64,000 bases of DNA from Shinella sp. WSJ-2 (GTDB lineage: Bacteria > Pseudomonadota > Alphaproteobacteria > Rhizobiales > Rhizobiaceae): contig NZ_QWBU01000004.1 of assembly GCF_003432075.1 (NCBI RefSeq), positions 124,001 through 188,000 of the forward strand. The letters run 5' to 3'. A program made the position numbers and the translations under genes. The notes below the pieces were generated by a model, which saw nothing but the letters and a program-made list of their open reading frames with translations, was not told the DNA's origin and ran no database searches. Of the stretch, positions 8,748 to 17,436 are shown one piece after another. Numbering within the stretch: the first letter of the stretch is position 1; every line of letters starts with the position of its first letter.

Positions 8748-9803
8748 TCACACAGAACGGTATTCGCGCTCGATCTCCAGCAAACGCTGCTTGCGCCAAA
8801 GGCCGCCGCCATAACCGGTGAGCGCACCATCCGCGCCGATCACGCGGTGGCACGGCACCATCAGCGCGATCTGGTTGGCACCGTTCGCTCGCGCCACGGC
8901 GCGCGTGGCGGTGGGGCATCCGATCTGCCGTGCGAGTTGGGCATAGCTGCGCGTCGTGCCGGCCGGGATGCGGCGAAGCTCGGCCCAGACCTCCTGGCTG
9001 AACGGACTGCCCGCCTGGTGCAGCGGCGTTTCGAAGACGGCGGAGCGGCCGGCGAAGAAGGCATCCAGTTCGGCGCTTGCCTGCTCAATCACCCGCGTCC
9101 GGCCAAGGCCGATGCCATCTTTGGTGGCGGCGCGCAGCTTGCGCAGCTCCTTCGGCAACGCCTTGCGGCCGATGAATTCCAGCAAGTGCAGATGGGTTTC
9201 GCTGGCCACGGCGACCATGTCGCCAAGCGGCGTGGCAATCCAGCTCGCGCGCAGCAGGCCGTCCTGCTTGAGCGCAGCGGGTGCACAGCCGAGGATTTTT
9301 GCAAAGGCGGTGCGAAACGCGCTGGCACTGTCGAACCGCGCCTCCTGCTGGGCGGCAATGATGCTGCTTCCGTCCGAGAGGGCCTCGAAACCCTCGCGGA
9401 GGCGCCGTTGCCGGGCCATTTCAAGGAATGTCATGCCGAATTGCCGCTTGAAGCTGCGCCGGACCGTCGAAAGGTCATAGCCCATCCGCTCGACATGCTC
9501 CTCCGACCAGCGGATATCCGGCCGCTCGTCGAGCGCCGCCAACAGGGCGCCGATCGCCGGATCGGCATTCGCGGCAGCCTGTAGCGGATGGCAGCGCTTG
9601 CAGGCGCGGAACCCCGCCTCGATGCATTCGCCGATCGTCGCGCGGAAGGTGCAATTGCCCGGCAGCGGCTTGCGGGCCGGGCAGGTCAGGCGGCAGAAGA
9701 TGCCGGTAGAGGCGACGCAGACATAGGCTTGCCCGTCATAGCGTTCATCGCGGGTGACAAGCGCCTGATAGAGGGTGTCGTGATCTGGAAGGGTAAACAG
9801 CAT
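8748..9803 (-). CDS. ada: Ada: DNA methylphosphotriester and O6-methylguanine methyltransferase/activator
   Basis: A 351-residue bifunctional alkylation-repair protein. The N-terminal zinc domain has the four cysteines C37, C41, C68 and C71; C37 is the expected methylphosphotriester acceptor. An AraC-type helix-turn-helix domain follows (about 85-175). The C-terminal methyltransferase domain has the active site PCHRV with acceptor C318. Length and domain order match E. coli Ada. The methylated protein normally activates its own gene and other repair genes. It is convergent with the MFS gene. A short dyad, TTTCGAC with GTCGAAA (9823-9844), lies just upstream of its start, but I could not link it to Ada binding. 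Confidence 0.93.
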   Translation of the reverse strand: MLFTLPDHDTLYQALVTRDERYDGQAYVCVASTGIFCRLTCPARKPLPGNCTFRATIGECIEAGFRACKRCHPLQAAANADPAIGALLAALDERPDIRWSEEHVERMGYDLSTVRRSFKRQFGMTFLEMARQRRLREGFEALSDGSSIIAAQQEARFDSASAFRTAFAKILGCAPAALKQDGLLRASWIATPLGDMVAVASETHLHLLEFIGRKALPKELRKLRAATKDGIGLGRTRVIEQASAELDAFFAGRSAVFETPLHQAGSPFSQEVWAELRRIPAGTTRSYAQLARQIGCPTATRAVARANGANQIALMVPCHRVIGADGALTGYGGGLWRKQRLLEIEREYRSV

Positions 9804-9875
9804 GACATCCTGATAGCACTGCTTTCGACGGCAGTCGGTCGAAAATCGGGCGTCTATTCAAAATGCTGGACCGGC

Positions 9876-10544
9876 TTAGCCCCGCGCCTCCGGCGACGGT
9901 TGCGGCCATCGCGCCAAGGCCTCGCGGCCGGCATCCGTCAGGCCGTAGATGCCTCGGTCGAGCCGCTCAAACCAGCCGTAGACATTCGATTGCAAGATCT
10001 TGCCCGCCTCGGGCACGCCGGCGCGGATATCGCGGACCCGCAGCGGCCCATCGACCAGCGTTATCGCGCAACCAAGCGCCTGCTGGCGATAGGCGGTCAT
10101 CAAAGGCGTGCGCGTGCTGCCGCCGAGTGCCGGATCGCCCCGCCGTTTCTGGTGCTCGCGCATCAGCCGCGACCGGCGTTTCGGATTGGTCCGCGGCATT
10201 GGCGTCACGGAGCCGACGATGACGCTGACATCGCCCGCATCCGAAATGCCGAGCATGCCGATGCCGAGCCGACGGCAGAGGTCGCGATAGCGCTTGTCGG
10301 CCTCTCGGCCGCGTCCCTTGGCCGAAACCTTCGCGGCAATCCAGACCTCGTCGGAAACCGCCGCCCGATCGACGGCCTGCAGGATGAGCTCCAGATTAAA
10401 GGTGAGTTTGAGTTCGCAGATCACCACGACGGGCGGATCGTCGGCGCTGAGGCCGACCAGATCGCAGCCGCCGATTTCGCCCTTGACGACATAGCCCGCC
10501 GTTTCGAGGAAGCCTTTGACGGGCAGGTAGAGCGAGGTTTCCAT
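9876..10544 (-). CDS. DUF2161 PD-(D/E)XK nuclease-fold protein
   Basis: A 222-residue protein. The N-terminal half has a nuclease-like core: CDLVGL, then VVVICELKLTF, the D...ExK pattern of PD-(D/E)XK enzymes, and a C-terminal winged-helix-like region (GKILQSNVYGWFERLDRGIYGLTDAGREAL). This combination matches the DUF2161 family. It could act on nucleic acid, but no substrate is known. The start ATG at 10544 follows AGGACC. It diverges from the CtrA-box/PBP region to its right. Confidence 0.75.
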   Translation of the reverse strand: METSLYLPVKGFLETAGYVVKGEIGGCDLVGLSADDPPVVVICELKLTFNLELILQAVDRAAVSDEVWIAAKVSAKGRGREADKRYRDLCRRLGIGMLGISDAGDVSVIVGSVTPMPRTNPKRRSRLMREHQKRRGDPALGGSTRTPLMTAYRQQALGCAITLVDGPLRVRDIRAGVPEAGKILQSNVYGWFERLDRGIYGLTDAGREALARWPQPSPEARG

Positions 10545-10670
10545 GGTCCTAAAGATCGATGCGGAGAATCATCCGCCGACTATAGCGATCACACCGCGCG
10601 GGTCACCTCCCGCTGCTCTAAGGGACGTGCCGAAAATCGCAAATCAGGCGTTAACCGGCATGAGGCAACT

Positions 10671-10696
10671 TTAAATGTATATTAATGCAAGTTTAA
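10671..10696. promoter_or_regulatory. Two overlapping CtrA boxes, TTAA-N7-TTAA-N7-TTAA
   Basis: Three TTAA half-sites (10671-10674, 10682-10685, 10693-10696) are each separated by exactly 7 bases, giving two full matches to the alphaproteobacterial CtrA consensus that share the middle half-site. A further TTAAC stands at 10651. The array lies about 120 bp before the FtsI-like gene and also within reach of the divergent DUF2161 gene. Confidence 0.6.
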
Positions 10697-10816
10697 TGAT
10701 CTGCCGCCGATCACGGACATTTTCCTTGGTTTTCCGCCATCCTTGCCCGCAGGCTTGCCTCTGCCGGATGACGCGACACGCTGTCCGGTGGGTTCACGTT
10801 CTCGTGCAGGTGGGAA

Positions 10817-12565
10817 ATGATCGCTTTCATCATGCGGCTGAAAAGTCGCGCGCATTTCGTCGTCGCACCGCAACACGGCGCGCATCTTCTGGGCACCAAT
10901 GCCCGTCGCCGCAAGCAGGCACGCCAGCGCCTCGCCATCATGATCGGCCTGTTCACCCTCGCTTATGTCGTTCTCGGCGCGCGGCTCATCCAGTACGGTA
11001 TTTCGGAACCCATCCAGTCCGCTTCGATCGGGGCTGGCCACGCCGTCGCCTCGCGTCCCAACATCGTTGATCGCAATGGACTGCTGCTCGCAACCGATCT
11101 CAACATGGTCTCGCTTTATGCCGAACCGCGTCGGATCATCGATGCCGACGAGGTGGTGGAAAAACTCGCCTCGGTCATACCGAACCTCGACTGGAGCGAG
11201 ACGCACAGGAAACTGCGCTCGCAAAGCGCCTTTCAATGGCTACGGCGGCAACTGACACCCAAGCAACAGGCCGATATCCTGGCGCTCGGCCTGCCCGGCA
11301 TCGGCTTCCGGCCGGAAAAGCGGCGCATCTATCCGGGCGGCGCCACCGCCTCCCACGTCGTCGGCCATGTCAATGTCGATAACCAGGGCCTTGCCGGCAT
11401 GGAGCGCTATATCGACAGCCAGGGCCTTGCGGATTTGCGCGCGGCGGGCCTTACCAACGACACGCGGCTCGAGCCGGTGAAACTCTCCATCGACCTGCGT
11501 GTTCAGAACATTGTGCGCGAGGTCGCCGCGAAGGCGATGGTCGATTACAAGGCGGAAGCGGCAGGCGCCGTCATCGTCGATGTCGAGACCGGCGAAGTGC
11601 TCGCCATGGCCTCGGTTCCAGACTATGACCCGAACGAACCCTCGCGGCGGCTAGCCGACGGCAGCGTCGACAAGGAATACGAAAAGGGCTGGTTCAACCG
11701 CATCAGCAACGCGACCTTCGAGATGGGGTCGACCTTCAAGAGCTTCACGCTGGCAATGGGCCTGGACGAAGGCAAGATCAACCTCAATTCCGTCGTCGAT
11801 GCCTCCCGGCCCATCCGCATGGGCGGCTTCACCATTCGCGATTTCAAGGGCAAGAACCGCCCGCTCTCCATTCCCGAAGTGTTTCAGTACTCCTCCAATA
11901 TCGGCACCGCCGCGGTGGCCGACATGGTCGGCATCGACGGCCACCAGCAATTCCTGACCCGACTTGGCCTGCTCTCGAAAATGGAAACGGAAATGCCAGG
12001 CGTCGCGACGCCCACTCAGCCGCGAACATGGAAGAAGATCAATTCCGTGACGATTTCTTTCGGCCATGGCGTGGCGACGACACCTTTGCAGACGGCGGTC
12101 GCTGCCGCCGCCCTTATGAACGGCGGCTATCTTGTGCCGCCGACCTTTCTGCCCCGCACGAAGGAAGAGGCGCTGGCGCTGGCCACCCGCGTCATCAAGG
12201 ACAAGACGAGTGCCGATATGCGCACGCTTTATGATTGGAACGGCGTCAAGGGGTCCGGCCGCCACGCGCAGGTCGAGGGTTTCCATGTCGGCGGCAAGAC
12301 AGGCACGGCCGACAAGGTGATCAACGGGCGCTATGCGCGCGACATGAATTTCAACGCCTTCGTGGCCGCCTTCCCGATGGACAAGCCGCGCTATATCGTT
12401 CTGTCGATCATCGATGCACCCCGGACCGGCGAAAACGGCGGCCGCACCGCCGCCTCCACCGCAGCGCCGATGATCAAGGCCATTATCAGCCGGGTCGCTC
12501 CGCTGCTCGGCGTGCAACCCCGCTTCGGCGACCCGGACGAGACCATGCAGCTGGTCGACTATTGA
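10817..12565 (+). CDS. FtsI/PBP3-like penicillin-binding transpeptidase (likely paralogue outside the dcw cluster)
   Basis: A 582-residue class B penicillin-binding protein. A short cytoplasmic N-terminus is followed by one membrane helix (about 40-60), a PBP dimerisation domain (about 70-230), and a transpeptidase domain with S305-x-x-K308 (STFK), S359-S-N361 and K494-T-G. It should cross-link septal peptidoglycan at the inner membrane. GGTGGGA precedes the ATG at 10817. It is not beside mra, mur or ftsQAZ genes, so the genome probably carries another ftsI in its division cluster. The CtrA boxes upstream suggest cell-cycle-timed expression. Confidence 0.85.
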   Translation: MIAFIMRLKSRAHFVVAPQHGAHLLGTNARRRKQARQRLAIMIGLFTLAYVVLGARLIQYGISEPIQSASIGAGHAVASRPNIVDRNGLLLATDLNMVSLYAEPRRIIDADEVVEKLASVIPNLDWSETHRKLRSQSAFQWLRRQLTPKQQADILALGLPGIGFRPEKRRIYPGGATASHVVGHVNVDNQGLAGMERYIDSQGLADLRAAGLTNDTRLEPVKLSIDLRVQNIVREVAAKAMVDYKAEAAGAVIVDVETGEVLAMASVPDYDPNEPSRRLADGSVDKEYEKGWFNRISNATFEMGSTFKSFTLAMGLDEGKINLNSVVDASRPIRMGGFTIRDFKGKNRPLSIPEVFQYSSNIGTAAVADMVGIDGHQQFLTRLGLLSKMETEMPGVATPTQPRTWKKINSVTISFGHGVATTPLQTAVAAAALMNGGYLVPPTFLPRTKEEALALATRVIKDKTSADMRTLYDWNGVKGSGRHAQVEGFHVGGKTGTADKVINGRYARDMNFNAFVAAFPMDKPRYIVLSIIDAPRTGENGGRTAASTAAPMIKAIISRVAPLLGVQPRFGDPDETMQLVDY

Positions 12566-12694
12566 GGCGCGCAGGGCGCCGGCCTGCTCCATTGTGGCGC
12601 AATGCGCGTCCGAAACGGCACCTTCGGCAGAATGTCATCTAAGACTTTGTTTATCCGTCACCTCTAGATTTCCGGCGAGAATCATCCTGAGGAC

Positions 12695-13660
12695 ATGACG
12701 CCCTTGGTAGCTACGCAAATGATGCTGCAACTGGCGCAGCTGATGGAACACGCCGGCAATCTCATTGCGGTGTTCGACCCGGAGGATCGCCTGCGGTTTG
12801 CCAACCGGGCGTTTCGCGCCGCCTGGTTCATCGAGGATGACGAAGAGCCCCTCTGGTCCGATCTGATGCGCCGTAACTATCATGCCCGGCGCGGCACGGT
12901 CGTGGAGACACCGAATTTCGAGACCTGGCTGCATTCAACGCAGGCGCGGCGCGGAAAAAGCGGTTTTCGCGCCTTCGAGACCGATCTCCATGACGGCCGA
13001 TGGCTCTGGATGGCCGAGACTGTGCAGACCGACGGCTGGATGCTGTGCGTCGCCAGCGACATCAGCTCCATCAGGCCCGACGAGCGGGCGTTGCGGCAGG
13101 ATCGCAACATCGCGATCAGGGCATCCCAGACGGACGAGCTGACCGGGCTCCCGAGCCGGCGCTACGTGATGGGCAAGCTAGGCGAACTCGTCTGCTCAGC
13201 CGGCGACAGCGGGCAGGATGTCGGCTGCCTGGCCGTGCTCGACATCGACAATTTCAAGTATATCAACGACCGGTTCGGCCATGGCATAGGCGACGCCGTG
13301 CTCAGGGATTTCGGCGTCACGCTGCAGCGCCATGTGCGCAAGACGGATATCCTTGGCCGCGTCGGAGGCGAGGAATTCCTGCTCATCCTGCCCAACACGA
13401 CGATGGAGGACGCCGAGGCGATCGTCCAGCGCATGCTGGTCGCCGTGCGCCATTCCCGGCCGGTGCCCGAACAGGCGAGCTTCCGCTATACCTTCTCGGC
13501 CGGCCTTGCCTGGGTCGCGCGCGGCGACGATCCCGGCGCCGTCTACCGCCGCGCCGATCTCGCGCTTTATGCCGCCAAGATGCGCGGGCGCGACCAGATC
13601 AGTATCGAGATCCAGCCAGACCGGCGCCTCGGTTCGACCAACGCGGCATCTTCGGATTGA
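12695..13660 (+). CDS. PAS-GGDEF diguanylate cyclase with intact inhibitory site
   Basis: A 321-residue cytosolic protein. Residues 10-125 resemble a PAS domain (NLIAVFDPEDRLRFANRAF), and residues 145-310 form a GGDEF domain with the active motif G224-G-E-E-F228. The RxxD inhibitory site R215-K-T-D218 sits exactly five residues before it, so c-di-GMP product inhibition should work. It should make c-di-GMP from two GTP in response to a signal sensed by the PAS domain. It sits alone behind the PBP gene and meets the cupin gene tail to tail with no gap. Confidence 0.88.
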   Translation: MTPLVATQMMLQLAQLMEHAGNLIAVFDPEDRLRFANRAFRAAWFIEDDEEPLWSDLMRRNYHARRGTVVETPNFETWLHSTQARRGKSGFRAFETDLHDGRWLWMAETVQTDGWMLCVASDISSIRPDERALRQDRNIAIRASQTDELTGLPSRRYVMGKLGELVCSAGDSGQDVGCLAVLDIDNFKYINDRFGHGIGDAVLRDFGVTLQRHVRKTDILGRVGGEEFLLILPNTTMEDAEAIVQRMLVAVRHSRPVPEQASFRYTFSAGLAWVARGDDPGAVYRRADLALYAAKMRGRDQISIEIQPDRRLGSTNAASSD

Positions 13661-13987
13661 TCAGAGAAAATCCTCACGGCACGGCGTGAAGGTATCGATC
13701 AGCAAGCCGGGTGCGAGGGCCAAGACACCATGCACGAGGTCAGGCGCCACGATGAAGCTGCTTCCCTGGGCGAGGCGCGTGGTGACGCCATCAATCGTGA
13801 CGTCGAATGCGCCTTCGGCCACATAGCTCACCTGCGTATGCGGATGGGAATGCAACGCGCCAATGGCGCCCTCCTCGAAACGGAAAGCGACGAGCATGAG
13901 TTCGGGGCGGTGGCTCAGCACCGCGCGGCGATTGCCGGGGGCGACTTCGGTCCAGACAGTGTTTTCGGGAAGCGTATAAGGTTGCAT
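13661..13987 (-). CDS. Small cupin protein of the uronate operon
   Basis: A 108-residue single-domain cupin. Motif 1 reads GAIGALHSHPHTQVSYVAEG, with H-x-H-x4 metal ligands; motif 2 contains IVAPDLVHGVLAL. It may be a sugar isomerase-like enzyme or a metal-dependent sensor of sugar acids, as small cupins often sit beside kduI and kduD. The start at 13987 is preferred over an ATG at 13999 that overlaps the kduD stop, because AGAGGA lies just before it. It is the last gene of the minus-strand operon. Confidence 0.75.
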   Translation of the reverse strand: MQPYTLPENTVWTEVAPGNRRAVLSHRPELMLVAFRFEEGAIGALHSHPHTQVSYVAEGAFDVTIDGVTTRLAQGSSFIVAPDLVHGVLALAPGLLIDTFTPCREDFL

Positions 13988-13995
13988 GGGTCCTC

Positions 13996-14751
13996 TCATC
14001 GGGCAAGCCAGCCGCCATCGACGGGCAGGATGGCGCCATGGACGTAATCGGATGCCGGGCTCGCGAGGAAGATCGCGGCGCCGGCGATGTCTTCCGGCCG
14101 CGCCCAGCGGCCGGCGGGAATGCGCTTCAGGATATCGGCATTGCGTTCGGTATCGGCCCGCAGCGCCGTCGTGTTGTTGGTCTCGACATAGCCGGGCGCG
14201 ATGGCATTCACGTTGATGCCCCGCGCCGCCCACTCGTTTGCCAGAAGCTTGGTGACACCCGCAAGGCCGCTCTTCGCCGCCGTATAGGACGGCACGCGGA
14301 TACCGCCCTGGAAGGAGAGCATCGAGGCGATGTTGATGATCTTCCCCGGCCGGTCGGCCGCAATCGCCGCCTTGGCGAAGGCCTGGCAAAGGAAGAAGAC
14401 GGATTTCAGGTTGGTGTCGAGCACCGCATCCCAATCCTCCTCCGTGAAATCGAGCGAATCCGCCCGGCGGATGATGCCGGCATTGTTGACGAGGATGTCA
14501 GGCGTTGCGCCGGCAGTGAGAACTTGAGAGAGGACCGTGGCAGCGCTGCCGGATATGGAAAGGTCCGCCTTCACGGTCACGAACCGCCGGCCGGCCGCTT
14601 TCACCTCCGCTTCGGTGTCCGTCATGGCCGAGCGACCGACGCCGACGATATCGGCACCCGCCTTCGCCAATCCCAAGGCGATGGCCTGGCCGATGCCGGT
14701 ATTGGCACCGGTAACGATCGCCCAGCGGCCGGAAAGATCGAAGGGGCTCAT
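13996..14751 (-). CDS. kduD: KduD, 2-dehydro-3-deoxy-D-gluconate 5-dehydrogenase
   Basis: A 251-residue classical short-chain dehydrogenase. The NAD motif TGANTGIG is at 14-21, NNAG at 89-92, and the catalytic set is S143, Y156 and K160. It reduces 2,5-diketo-3-deoxygluconate to 2-keto-3-deoxygluconate with NAD(P)H, the step after KduI. Its ATG overlaps the kduI stop by four bases, so the two are translationally coupled. Sequence and context agree well; the main alternative is another sugar-acid SDR. No KDG kinase or aldolase follows here, so the rest of the pathway must lie elsewhere. Confidence 0.88.
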   Translation of the reverse strand: MSPFDLSGRWAIVTGANTGIGQAIALGLAKAGADIVGVGRSAMTDTEAEVKAAGRRFVTVKADLSISGSAATVLSQVLTAGATPDILVNNAGIIRRADSLDFTEEDWDAVLDTNLKSVFFLCQAFAKAAIAADRPGKIINIASMLSFQGGIRVPSYTAAKSGLAGVTKLLANEWAARGINVNAIAPGYVETNNTTALRADTERNADILKRIPAGRWARPEDIAGAAIFLASPASDYVHGAILPVDGGWLAR

Positions 14752-15590
14752 CGCAGCGCTTCCATCGGCACCTTGTCCATGTCGGTGAAGCTCATATTGT
14801 CACCCGCCATGGCCCAGATGAAGGCATAGCGGCCTGTACCGGCGCCGGAATGGATCGACCAGCCGGGCGACAGCACCGCCTCGTGGTTCTTCAGCACGAC
14901 ATGGCGCGTCTCGCTCGGTTCGCCCATGAAATGGAAGACCCGCGTCGCCTCCTGCATGCCGAAATAGAGATAGACCTCCATGCGCCGGTCATGCACATGC
15001 GCCGGCATGGTGTTCCAAACGGAGCCCGGTTCGAACATGGTGAGGCCGACGAGAAGCTGGCAGCTCTCGCAGACATCGGGATGCACATACTGGTTGATCG
15101 TGCGGTGGTTGGATTCCTCCGCCGAACCCAGATGCACCTTCTTCGCCATGTCGCGGGTGATATGCACCGTCGGGCACGTTCGGTGCGCAGGCGCACTCAG
15201 GACATAGAACAGCGCCGGCTCGGCGGGGTCATTGCTGGTAAAGCCGATCGCGCCCTCACCCAAACCGATATAGACGCCCTCCTGAAAGCCGAGTGCATAA
15301 TCCTTGCCGCCGACACTGACCGTCCCGGCACCGCCGATATTGATGGTGGCCGCCTCGCGGCGCTCGAGGAATTGATCCGTGCCGGTTTCAGCGACATGGT
15401 CGATTGTAAGCCTTTCGCCGGTCGGCACGACACCGCCAATGATCATGCGGTCGAGATGGCTGTAGGTGAGGTTGACCTCCCCCGGCTGGAACAGCGTCTC
15501 GATGACGAAGCCGTCGCGGAGACCCTGCGTGTTGCGCCTTGCGGCGTCCTCAGGTCCAACGACCTGGCGAACGGATACGGAAAGTGTCAC
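14748..15590 (-). CDS. kduI: KduI, 5-dehydro-4-deoxy-D-glucuronate isomerase
   Basis: A 280-residue two-cupin enzyme of the usual KduI length. The metal site lies around PAHVHDRRMEVYLYF near residue 200, with a further histidine in the segment GWSIHSGAGTGRYAFIWAMAG near the C-terminus. It isomerises 5-keto-4-deoxyuronate (from unsaturated uronates) to 2,5-diketo-3-deoxygluconate, and in some bacteria also handles hexuronates. It lies 25 bp after the sugar ABC ATPase stop and overlaps kduD, linking uptake and catabolism in one operon. Confidence 0.92.
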   Translation of the reverse strand: MTLSVSVRQVVGPEDAARRNTQGLRDGFVIETLFQPGEVNLTYSHLDRMIIGGVVPTGERLTIDHVAETGTDQFLERREAATINIGGAGTVSVGGKDYALGFQEGVYIGLGEGAIGFTSNDPAEPALFYVLSAPAHRTCPTVHITRDMAKKVHLGSAEESNHRTINQYVHPDVCESCQLLVGLTMFEPGSVWNTMPAHVHDRRMEVYLYFGMQEATRVFHFMGEPSETRHVVLKNHEAVLSPGWSIHSGAGTGRYAFIWAMAGDNMSFTDMDKVPMEALR

Positions 15591-15615
15591 GGCATATGCC
15601 TTTCAAAAATGGGTA

Positions 15616-16347
15616 TCAGGTGAGCACGACATAGTCGGTGAGCTGGTTGATCGTCGTGTCGGCCTTGGCGACATCGAAGACCTTGGTGCCGTGGCTCATG
15701 ATCACGAAACGGTCGCAGACCTGGTAGGCGTGGTAGATGTTGTGCGTCACCAGCACGCTGGAGACGTTCTCTGCCTTCAGCTTCAAAACCTGGTTCAACA
15801 AGGCTTCCGTTTCGCGCACGGAGAGCGCCGAGGTCGGCTCGTCGAGCAGCAGCACGCGTTTCTTGAAATAGACGGCACGCGCAATGGCGACCGCCTGCTT
15901 CTGACCGCCGGAGAGATTGCCGACCAGCGTATCCGGGCTGTCGATGCCCGAGATATGCACAGCGTTCTGAAGGACTTCCATGGCGATCTCGCGCATCTCG
16001 GCCTGCCGCAGGAAGCCGAAGCGATCCGTCAGTTCGCGCCCCATGAAGATATTGCGGGTGATCGATAGGCTGTCGACCAGGGCGGTATGCTGGTAGATCG
16101 TCTCGATGCCCGCATCGGCGGAATCCGAGCGGCAGGTGAAGAGCGTCTTGCGGCCATCAACGCTGAGATAGCCGTCCGTCGGCTTGTGAATGCCGGAGAT
16201 CAGGTTGACCGTCGTCGACTTGCCCGCGCCGTTGTCGCCGAGCAGACCGACCACCTCGCCTTCGCCGATATGGAAGCTCAGATTGCGCAGCGCCGTCAGG
16301 GCGCCAAAACTTTTGGAAATGTTGTGCAGTTCGAGAAGATTGGACAT
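15616..16347 (-). CDS. Sugar ABC transporter ATP-binding protein, single-domain (FrcA-like)
   Basis: A 243-residue ATPase. Walker A is GDNGAGKST near residue 37, the signature is NLSGGQKQAVAIARAV, and Walker B is VLLLDEPTSAL. It resembles one half of the ribose-type RbsA ATPases, which normally have two fused domains of about 500 residues. The short form, as in rhizobial FrcA, must dimerise. The ATG at 16347 overlaps the permease stop as TGATG. With the permease and binding protein upstream it should import a sugar feeding KduI and KduD. Confidence 0.88.
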   Translation of the reverse strand: MSNLLELHNISKSFGALTALRNLSFHIGEGEVVGLLGDNGAGKSTTVNLISGIHKPTDGYLSVDGRKTLFTCRSDSADAGIETIYQHTALVDSLSITRNIFMGRELTDRFGFLRQAEMREIAMEVLQNAVHISGIDSPDTLVGNLSGGQKQAVAIARAVYFKKRVLLLDEPTSALSVRETEALLNQVLKLKAENVSSVLVTHNIYHAYQVCDRFVIMSHGTKVFDVAKADTTINQLTDYVVLT

Positions 16348-17366
16348 CACGCAACACCCCGCCGCTCGATGAGATGGTTGAAGATGGCGGCCAGCACGAT
16401 CAGCGTGGCGATGAACATATCGAGATAGAAACCGGGTGCACGCAGCAGCAGCAGCACGTCGGTGATGGTGTGGATGAGCAGCACGCCGAGGAAGATGCCG
16501 ATGATCGATCCGCGACCGCCGCGCAGCGACAGGCCACCGATGACACAGGCGGCGATCGCCTGGAGTTCAAGGCCCGCACCCTGTCCGGGCTGCACGCTGC
16601 CGACGCGGGCGGTGGCGAGAATGCCGGCCACGGCTGCCATGCCGCCGGCTATAGCGAAGGCGATGAGCTTGACGCGATTGGTGTTGATGCCGATCGCCTC
16701 GGCCGCGCCGCGATTGCCGCCCGTCGCGAAGACATGGTTGCCGAAGCGGTGACGGTGCAGCAGGAAATGGAAGCCGACGACGAAGAGCACGATCCAGATG
16801 AAGGCGGCGTTGATGCCGAGCAGCGTGCCGGAAAACAGGCTGGTGAAGACCGGCTCTGGATCGAAGCGCACCTGCACCGCGCCATTGTAGAGCAGCACGG
16901 CACCGCGCCAGAACAGCAGGCCGCCGAGCGTCACGATGAAGGACGGCAGGCCGAAGCGGATCGTGATCTGGCCGTTGAGAAGACCGATCAGGACACCGGC
17001 CAGAATGCCGAGCGGGGCGGCGACGAAGGCGCTTACGCCAGCGCCGACAAGGCTTGCCATCAGCACGGCGGTGAAGGTGTAGACGGAGCCGATGGAGAGG
17101 TCGAATTCGCCTGCGATCATCAGCACACCGGCGCCGAGCGCCAGGCAGCCGAGCACCGGAACAGCCTTCATCAGGATCGTCAGGTTCTGCGGCGAGAGAT
17201 AGCGGAACTCATTGGGATAGAGCAGCGCGCCGGCGATGCAGACGATCTGCAACGCCATGAAGACGAGGAAGATCGCTCCGGCGGGCATGCCCATGATCTG
17301 TTTGAGAATGGATTGTCTTTGCGTGCGCGAACGGGGCGCGGCACTGTCGGCAAGGATAGGTGTCAC
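16347..17366 (-). CDS. Sugar ABC transporter permease (ribose/fructose CUT2 type)
   Basis: A permease of about 339 residues with eight to ten membrane helices. It shows the CUT2 pattern GEFDLSIGSVYTFTAVLMA and the conserved loop NRVKLIAFAIAGGMAAVAGI. An upstream ATG at 17411 falls in the loop of a perfect hairpin and has no ribosome-binding site, so the GTG at 17366 (VTPILADSA) is taken as start; this is not certain. It forms the membrane channel with the single-domain ATPase and receives sugar from the binding protein encoded just upstream. Confidence 0.85.
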   Translation of the reverse strand: MTPILADSAAPRSRTQRQSILKQIMGMPAGAIFLVFMALQIVCIAGALLYPNEFRYLSPQNLTILMKAVPVLGCLALGAGVLMIAGEFDLSIGSVYTFTAVLMASLVGAGVSAFVAAPLGILAGVLIGLLNGQITIRFGLPSFIVTLGGLLFWRGAVLLYNGAVQVRFDPEPVFTSLFSGTLLGINAAFIWIVLFVVGFHFLLHRHRFGNHVFATGGNRGAAEAIGINTNRVKLIAFAIAGGMAAVAGILATARVGSVQPGQGAGLELQAIAACVIGGLSLRGGRGSIIGIFLGVLLIHTITDVLLLLRAPGFYLDMFIATLIVLAAIFNHLIERRGVA

Positions 17367-17395
17367 GGTCTGGCACTCGATCTTTTTCGGGGGAA

Positions 17396-17424
17396 GGAAC
17401 CTGCCGGGCACGCCGGCAGGTTCC
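17396..17424 (-). terminator. Perfect 12-bp hairpin between binding-protein and permease genes
   Basis: Arms 17396-17407 and 17413-17424 (GGAACCTGCCGG and its complement) with a 5-base loop. No T-run follows on the minus strand, so it is more likely a 3'-stabilising or partial-termination element. Such hairpins let the binding protein be made in excess of the membrane parts. Confidence 0.65.
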
Positions 17425-17436
17425 TGCGCATTCCGG

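Noticed and set aside
17367-17411. Longer N-terminus of the sugar permease starting at the ATG at 17411
   Set aside because: The ATG lies in the loop of a perfect hairpin, has no ribosome-binding site, and the added residues look like hairpin sequence rather than protein.
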